Made by a program: the position numbers and the translations under genes
Notes under the pieces: generated by a model
What the model saw: only the letters and a program-made list of their open reading frames with translations
Told to the model about the DNA's origin: nothing
Databases searched by the model: none
In this document: positions 59,906 to 64,000 of the stretch, piece by piece
How the letters are laid out: the number at the start of each line of letters is the position of its first letter
Position numbering within the stretch: position 1 is the first letter of the stretch
Source of the DNA: SZUA-22 sp963751695
Lineage (GTDB): Bacteria; Bacteroidota; Ignavibacteria; Ignavibacteriales; Melioribacteraceae
DNA: 64,000 nucleotides
Direction: 5' to 3'
Assembly: GCA_963751695.1 (NCBI GenBank)
Contig: CAVVVP010000003.1
Location: 744,001 to 808,000 of the forward strand

Positions 59906-61996
59906 TTATAGTTTAAACAAGCTGGTAAATCTATTCTTAACCTTGTTGTTGTTTACTGCCATTCCCATTGCACGCTTAGTTCCAATAATTACAAGTAGTT
60001 TTGTAGCTCTCGTTATTGCGGTATAGAGCAAATTTCTTTGGAGCATCATATAGTGAGACGTCGATACTGGAATTATTACACAAGGAAATTCACTTCCTTG
60101 ACTTTTATGTACTGTTACAGCATATGCAAGTGTGATTTCATCTAGATCTTCGTAAAGATATTCAACAATTCTACCTTCGAATGAGATATACATAATCTTT
60201 CTAATGTCGTCAACTCCGGCAACAAAACCAATATCACCATTAAATACGTTTTTATCATAATTGTTGCGAAGTTGCATAACCTTGTCTTTTGCCTTAAATT
60301 TTCGATCACCTTGTAAATAAAGGGTTTCAGAATGATTTAGATTTTGCTGCATCGCTTTATTAAGATTAGCTACCCCTACATCAGTTTTATAGATTGGTGA
60401 TAAGATTTGTATGTCATTTACAGGATCCAATCCAAAGTTGATTGGTAAGTCTTCTTTGCAGAGACGCAGTATCTTTTCTGGGATCTTCTTGTTCTCAGAC
60501 TCATCAATGAAAATAAAATCTGAATCTTTCAAATAGTTAAGTGCTGGCATATTTCCTTTATTTATCCTGTGTGCATTTAAAATGATATCACTATGCTTAG
60601 CTTGTCTAAAAATTGCACTTAATTCTACTAATGGAATTTTATTGCTGGCTATTAGATCTTTCAAAACATTTCCAGCTCCTATTGAAGGAAGCTGATCAAC
60701 ATCACCAACAAGAATTACAGTCGTGTTCTCACTTATTGCTGTGATAAGATGATACATTAAAATAGTGTCCATCATCGATACTTCATCAATAATTATCAAG
60801 TCAGTTTCTAGAAGTGTATCAGAGTTAAAGTTGAATGAATTTTCAACAGGATTATACTCTAATAATCGATGGATAGTTTTCGCCTCAAGTCCAATCACTT
60901 CAGTCATTCTTTTAGCAGCCCTGCCTGTTGGTGCAGCAAGTAGTATGCTTTTTTCGTAAAACTTATAAAGCTCGATAATTCCCTTTAGAGTAGTGGTCTT
61001 TCCTGTTCCGGGTCCACCAGTAACTATTAAGAAATTATTTTCGAATGACAATTGAATCGCTTTGAGTTGTTCTTCAGAGTATTTTTCCTTCAGGAGGTTA
61101 AATGCTAACTTTGAATTTTCATCATCAGATTTAAAATTTAGAATTCGATTTATAGAATTTTCAATTTCTCTTTCCGCATAATAATAATCGTGGAGATAAA
61201 CATTACTACTATCGATTACAATCTCCCCATCACTTTCAAGATCATGAAGGAGGGGATCAGAATAGGCCAACTCATATTGGAGTACATATGAACATTCTCG
61301 CACGAGATCACCTTCTGGTACAAAAACATGCCCGTTTCTTACAGCTTCCGAGAGTATATAGATAATTCCAGCTTTGATTCTGACACCATCACTCTCAGTA
61401 AAACCAAGGTTTCGTGCAATATTATCGGCCACTTTAAATCCTATACCCCATACATCACTCATTAGTCGATATGGATTTCGCTTAATCACCTCTGGTGCTT
61501 GATCGCCATAGGTTTTATAGATTTTCAAAGAATAAGCTGTGGATATTCCGTGGGTTTGGAGAAACAGCATTACATTTTTAATCCCCTTTTGCTCTTCCCA
61601 ACCAATTTTTATTGTTTCTAACTTTTTTCTTCCAATACCTTCAATTTCAAGTAGACGATTAATATTCTCATCAAGAATATTGAGAGCTATCTCTCCAAAC
61701 TTTCTTACAATACGTTCTGCCGTTACTTTGCCTATGCCTTTAATTAATCCAGAAGCAAGATATCTTGTTATACCGGATTCGGTGGTTGGATAATTTACCT
61801 CAAGAGATTCAACTTTAAATTGGATGCCGTACTTTTGATGTGTAACCCAAGATCCTGTGATTTCAACTTCATCTCCGGCGTTTAGTTTCGGAAGATTTCC
61901 CACAACGGCAGTACCGTCTTCAAGTTTGAATACAGAATAACCATTATCATCACTGTAAAAAAGATAGACATCGACGATGCCTGTGATTTGCTCCAT
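59906..61996 (-). CDS. recD2: RecD2-type ATP-dependent DNA helicase
   Basis: A 696-residue superfamily 1B (5'-3') helicase that acts without RecBC. The N-terminal OB-like part (MEQITGIVDVYLFYSDDNG) and helix-hairpin-helix regions (about 75-200, including GLIKGIGKVTAERIV and LLEIEGIGRKKLETI) are typical of RecD2. Walker A is VTGGPGTGKTTT, Walker B is LIIIDEVSMMD, and motif VI-like VTVHKSQGSEFPCVI is near the C-terminus with YTAITRATKLL. I start it at ATG 61996. A longer frame to 62110 would overlap the divergent radical SAM gene and add 38 unconserved residues. Roles in replication-fork repair are known for relatives. Confidence 0.92.
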   Translation of the reverse strand: MEQITGIVDVYLFYSDDNGYSVFKLEDGTAVVGNLPKLNAGDEVEITGSWVTHQKYGIQFKVESLEVNYPTTESGITRYLASGLIKGIGKVTAERIVRKFGEIALNILDENINRLLEIEGIGRKKLETIKIGWEEQKGIKNVMLFLQTHGISTAYSLKIYKTYGDQAPEVIKRNPYRLMSDVWGIGFKVADNIARNLGFTESDGVRIKAGIIYILSEAVRNGHVFVPEGDLVRECSYVLQYELAYSDPLLHDLESDGEIVIDSSNVYLHDYYYAEREIENSINRILNFKSDDENSKLAFNLLKEKYSEEQLKAIQLSFENNFLIVTGGPGTGKTTTLKGIIELYKFYEKSILLAAPTGRAAKRMTEVIGLEAKTIHRLLEYNPVENSFNFNSDTLLETDLIIIDEVSMMDTILMYHLITAISENTTVILVGDVDQLPSIGAGNVLKDLIASNKIPLVELSAIFRQAKHSDIILNAHRINKGNMPALNYLKDSDFIFIDESENKKIPEKILRLCKEDLPINFGLDPVNDIQILSPIYKTDVGVANLNKAMQQNLNHSETLYLQGDRKFKAKDKVMQLRNNYDKNVFNGDIGFVAGVDDIRKIMYISFEGRIVEYLYEDLDEITLAYAVTVHKSQGSEFPCVIIPVSTSHYMMLQRNLLYTAITRATKLLVIIGTKRAMGMAVNNNKVKNRFTSLFKL

Positions 61997-62062
61997 ATAA
62001 GAGATCAATAAATTGATTAGATTTGCAAATCTATGATTTATGCTGATGAAAACAAAAGTTAG

Positions 62063-62920
62063 ATGAAAAAACTCAGATCTCATAACCAGCATTACGATGC
62101 ATGGCTTCATTGGGATGTTACGAAACGGTGCAATCTTACTTGCGAATATTGTTTTGGTATGATCACTGATCCATCTATTAAAGTTAATTCAATCAAACTT
62201 GACAAATTGATGGAGACATTAGATCGTTCTGGTAACACATTCCGGATCAGTTTTACAGGTGGTGAACCTACGATGGTTCCTAACTTTTTTGAGGTTTTAA
62301 AGGAAGTATGTAAAAACCACTTCGTCTCTCTCAATACAAATCTGATCACGAAAGATATTTTGAAGTTTGCTGAGATTGATCCAAGTAGAATTCTTCATAT
62401 TCATGCATCTCTGCATTACGATGAACTTATCAAAAAGAAATTATTAGATAGATTTGTAAACAACTTTCAAACTTTTAAAGATCGTGGATTCAATATCTAT
62501 GCTGAGGCAGTTGCTTATCCGTCATTCCTAACCAGAATCGACGAGATGAAACAGATTTTTTCAGATAGAAAAATTGACTTTCAATTCGCTTCATTTTTTG
62601 GAAGATATGAAGATAAAAATTATCCAGAATCTTATTCTGATTTGGAGTTGGAATTATTTAATATACCCAAAATCAACCTTGCTTTTTTTGCTCAGAAGGG
62701 AAATCTCTGTAATGCCGGATTTAATGCAGCAGTTGTGTTTTCGAATGGAGATGTCTATCCCTGTCATCAAATAAAATGCAAAATTGGAAACATATATGAA
62801 AATTTAAACTTAAGCGATGCTTTGGTAAGTTGCCCATCAAAAAAGTGTGGCTGTCCTCTAAATAAATATGATATTTATTTATTTGAGAAAGCCCTAAACA
62901 AAGTGGGAGAACCTATTTGA
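62063..62920 (+). CDS. Radical SAM protein with SPASM-like cysteine-rich tail
   Basis: A 285-residue enzyme with the cluster motif CNLTCEYC (C23, C27, C30), FTGGEPTMVP for SAM, and a cysteine-rich tail. The tail contains LCNAGF near 214, VYPCHQIKCKIGN near 231-241 and CPSKKCGCP near 259-267. Tail and spacing resemble SPASM/Twitch domains, which carry auxiliary Fe-S clusters in enzymes that modify peptides or proteins. No peptide substrate gene is obvious next to it. It is transcribed divergently from recD2 with 66 bases between the starts, so the two may share regulation. Confidence 0.85.
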   Translation: MKKLRSHNQHYDAWLHWDVTKRCNLTCEYCFGMITDPSIKVNSIKLDKLMETLDRSGNTFRISFTGGEPTMVPNFFEVLKEVCKNHFVSLNTNLITKDILKFAEIDPSRILHIHASLHYDELIKKKLLDRFVNNFQTFKDRGFNIYAEAVAYPSFLTRIDEMKQIFSDRKIDFQFASFFGRYEDKNYPESYSDLELELFNIPKINLAFFAQKGNLCNAGFNAAVVFSNGDVYPCHQIKCKIGNIYENLNLSDALVSCPSKKCGCPLNKYDIYLFEKALNKVGEPI

Positions 62921-62950
62921 TTCCAGATTCTCCCTTCCCCCAAATGTTCT

Positions 62951-63520
62951 TTACTCCCAGTCAAGATATTTTTCCTCTCCAAGCAATTCTTCCATTCGCC
63001 TTCTGATAATAACATCTTTATTTTTCTTTCTACTCGCTACTTTTTCTTTCAATTTCTTTATTTCCTGCTCAAGCATTTTAACTTCGTCTTCTCTCTGAAC
63101 CTCTTTAAGATCAAAAAGATTTGAAAGGTTTTTCTCAAGTTCCTTTTTAATTTTCGCTTTTTCAGATGTGGAAGCTTTCTGATACTCAATAGCTAAAGAT
63201 TCAGTCAAGATTTCATATTCAATAAGTTGCCTTTCCCTCTCTATCATTTCCTTATCATGCCCCATGTGCATATATGAGAGTTCCATTCCTTTCCATCTGA
63301 GTTCTTGCAGGTATTGTTGGTATTTTTGCACATCATACTCTTTTATTTTTTGAAGCTTCAATTTCAACTCAGAATCAATGTTTTTGAGATACTCTTGTTC
63401 ATCTTGAGTACTTAGCTCCCAATTTGGTGGTGGTGGTGGATCGGGCTCATTTTGGCCAAATATAGATTGAAAAGAAGTAAATAAAAATAAAGTAATTAAC
63501 AAATATTTTAACTGTTTCAT
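62951..63520 (-). CDS. Exported coiled-coil protein, possibly CpxP/Spy-like
   Basis: A 189-residue exported protein with a signal peptide ending near IFGQ (residue 23), a proline run (PDPPPPPNW) and then almost continuous charged helices. Examples are LKLKLQKIKEYDVQKYQQYL and EVKMLEQEIKKLKEKVASRK. There is no recognised catalytic domain. The start at 63520 is supported by CGGAG upstream; a longer frame from 63553 lacks such a site. Small helical periplasmic proteins encoded behind a membrane anti-sigma-like gene often act as stress or metal sensors (CpxP, Spy, ZraP). That is only an analogy from size, export and neighbourhood. Confidence 0.65.
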   Translation of the reverse strand: MKQLKYLLITLFLFTSFQSIFGQNEPDPPPPPNWELSTQDEQEYLKNIDSELKLKLQKIKEYDVQKYQQYLQELRWKGMELSYMHMGHDKEMIERERQLIEYEILTESLAIEYQKASTSEKAKIKKELEKNLSNLFDLKEVQREDEVKMLEQEIKKLKEKVASRKKNKDVIIRRRMEELLGEEKYLDWE

Positions 63521-63533
63521 TTTATCTCCGTTT

Positions 63534-64000
63534 TTATAAAGAAGTTTCGTCAATTTTACTATTTAAACTTTTAATTCTATTCTCAATTTTATAAATATTC
63601 TTACCCCATTCGTCTTGCATTGTTTTGTAAAGGATAAATTTCTTAAAATTTTCATTTTCCATCATTGAAATGGTATTACTAATATTCTGAACTTGGTTTG
63701 TAGTTTCTTGATCATTCCAATCAAACACCTCATTGCTAATTCTATTAACAGGATTTGGTCTTTGAGAAAGAATAAGCATAACTAAAGCTGCAAGAGTTAG
63801 TGAGGAAGCAAACGCAAGTTTAGGGACAAATGTTTTGCTCTCGTTATTACTCTTCAACCATGAAAGGATATTAGAGAACAAGTGCTCATGTTTTGTCACA
63901 TTTGCGACGATTTGTTTAAACCTACTTTGTTCTAATTCTTCATGATGTGAATTATCATATTCCGAAAGAAATGAGATAGTTTCGTTAAATTTCTTATTAA
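63534..64000 (-). CDS. Single-pass membrane protein, possible anti-sigma factor (5' end outside window)
   Basis: The frame stays open to base 64000 on the minus strand, so the gene is cut by the window edge; at least 154 residues are visible. The N-terminal visible part (NKKFNETISFLSEYDNSHHEELEQ) is cytoplasmic and helical. One membrane helix follows (VPKLAFASSLTLAALVMLIL), then a periplasmic helical tail rich in N, E and K. This topology resembles membrane anti-sigma factors, but I see no zinc-binding Cys/His set. A GTG at 63899 could be mistaken for a start, but the coding continues upstream. The coiled-coil gene starts 13 bases after its stop. Confidence 0.6.
   Translation of the reverse strand, partial: NKKFNETISFLSEYDNSHHEELEQSRFKQIVANVTKHEHLFSNILSWLKSNNESKTFVPKLAFASSLTLAALVMLILSQRPNPVNRISNEVFDWNDQETTNQVQNISNTISMMENENFKKFILYKTMQDEWGKNIYKIENRIKSLNSKIDETSL

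Noticed and set aside
61997..62110. N-terminal extension of RecD2
   Set aside because: It overlaps the divergent radical SAM gene and precedes the usual family start MEQITG; no conserved features in it.
62905..62934. Hairpin GGGAGAA/TTCTCCC at the end of the second radical SAM gene
   Set aside because: The loop is 16 bases, the arms are only seven, and no T-tract follows; not convincing as a terminator.
1..64000. tRNA genes, CRISPR arrays, insertion sequences, prophage or integrase genes
   Set aside because: I read the gaps between genes and saw no cloverleaf with a T-loop GGTTCRA pattern, no spaced direct repeats, and no transposase or integrase domains. A tRNAscan or BLAST run would be needed to exclude them formally.

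Overview
The window looks like chromosome from a low-GC, Gram-negative member of the Bacteroidota/Chlorobiota/Ignavibacteriota group. I infer an Ignavibacteria-like relative from gene content, not from any marker-gene comparison. Supporting signs are outer-membrane barrels and lipoproteins with Sec or Tat signals, a menaquinone pathway, a GldL-like membrane protein, a UpxY/NusG-like factor, sugar catabolism with Tat-exported Gfo/Idh/MocA and DUF1080 proteins, and two promoters of the Bacteroidota type (TTG, 19-20 nt, TAnnTTTG). Good Shine-Dalgarno sequences precede many genes, and TTG/GTG starts are frequent. I see no rRNA, tRNA, CRISPR array, insertion sequence or prophage.

Layout. 1-4.8 kb: the 3' part of a menaquinone operon (menH-B-A-C-E) with a convergent, overlapping hotdog thioesterase. 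4.9-13.3 kb: a secreted YwqK-repeat protein, then a minus-strand run (tryptophanase, an unrecognised beta-propeller-like protein, the AMMECR1/MEMO1 pair, serine hydrolase lipoprotein, TPR protein, AroE). 13.4-21.1 kb: housekeeping genes (Yip1 protein, DUF971, dGTPase, DUF192, hydrolase, SufE, GlmU-like protein, ribosomal protein S20, QueE-QueD). 21.1-29.6 kb: a long minus-strand run that starts with a ferredoxin and a geranylgeranyl-reductase-family flavoprotein. It continues through a sensor kinase/NtrC-type regulator pair, a hybrid kinase split by a frameshift, a NusG-like factor, a YhaM-like exoribonuclease and a class III sirtuin, and ends in a decayed SDR gene.

29.7-37.8 kb: a GH20 hexosaminidase, an EVE protein, and then a five-gene operon that I consider the most unusual part of the window. 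It encodes a GldL-like two-helix protein with a membrane glutamate, a short GldM-like single-pass protein, an exported beta-rich protein and two predicted outer-membrane barrels. It looks like a reduced or divergent relative of the GldLM (type IX secretion/gliding) proton motor.

37.9-46.05 kb: a PAS histidine kinase and a plus-strand sugar operon (glycerate 2-kinase, aldo-keto reductase, GalE, nucleotidyltransferase, NahK-like anomeric kinase, SDR epimerase). 46.05-52.9 kb: a convergent minus-strand catabolic operon (DUF1080 lipoprotein, AGE-family epimerase, Tat-type Gfo/Idh/MocA oxidoreductase, MFS transporter, cytoplasmic Gfo/Idh/MocA oxidoreductase, sugar isomerase) that fits 3-keto-glycoside breakdown. 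53.4-64 kb: an OmpA/TSP3 protein, a Bax-inhibitor-1 family protein, a thioredoxin-like lipoprotein, oligopeptidase F, two radical SAM enzymes flanking a RecD2 helicase, and at the edge a membrane protein/periplasmic coiled-coil pair.
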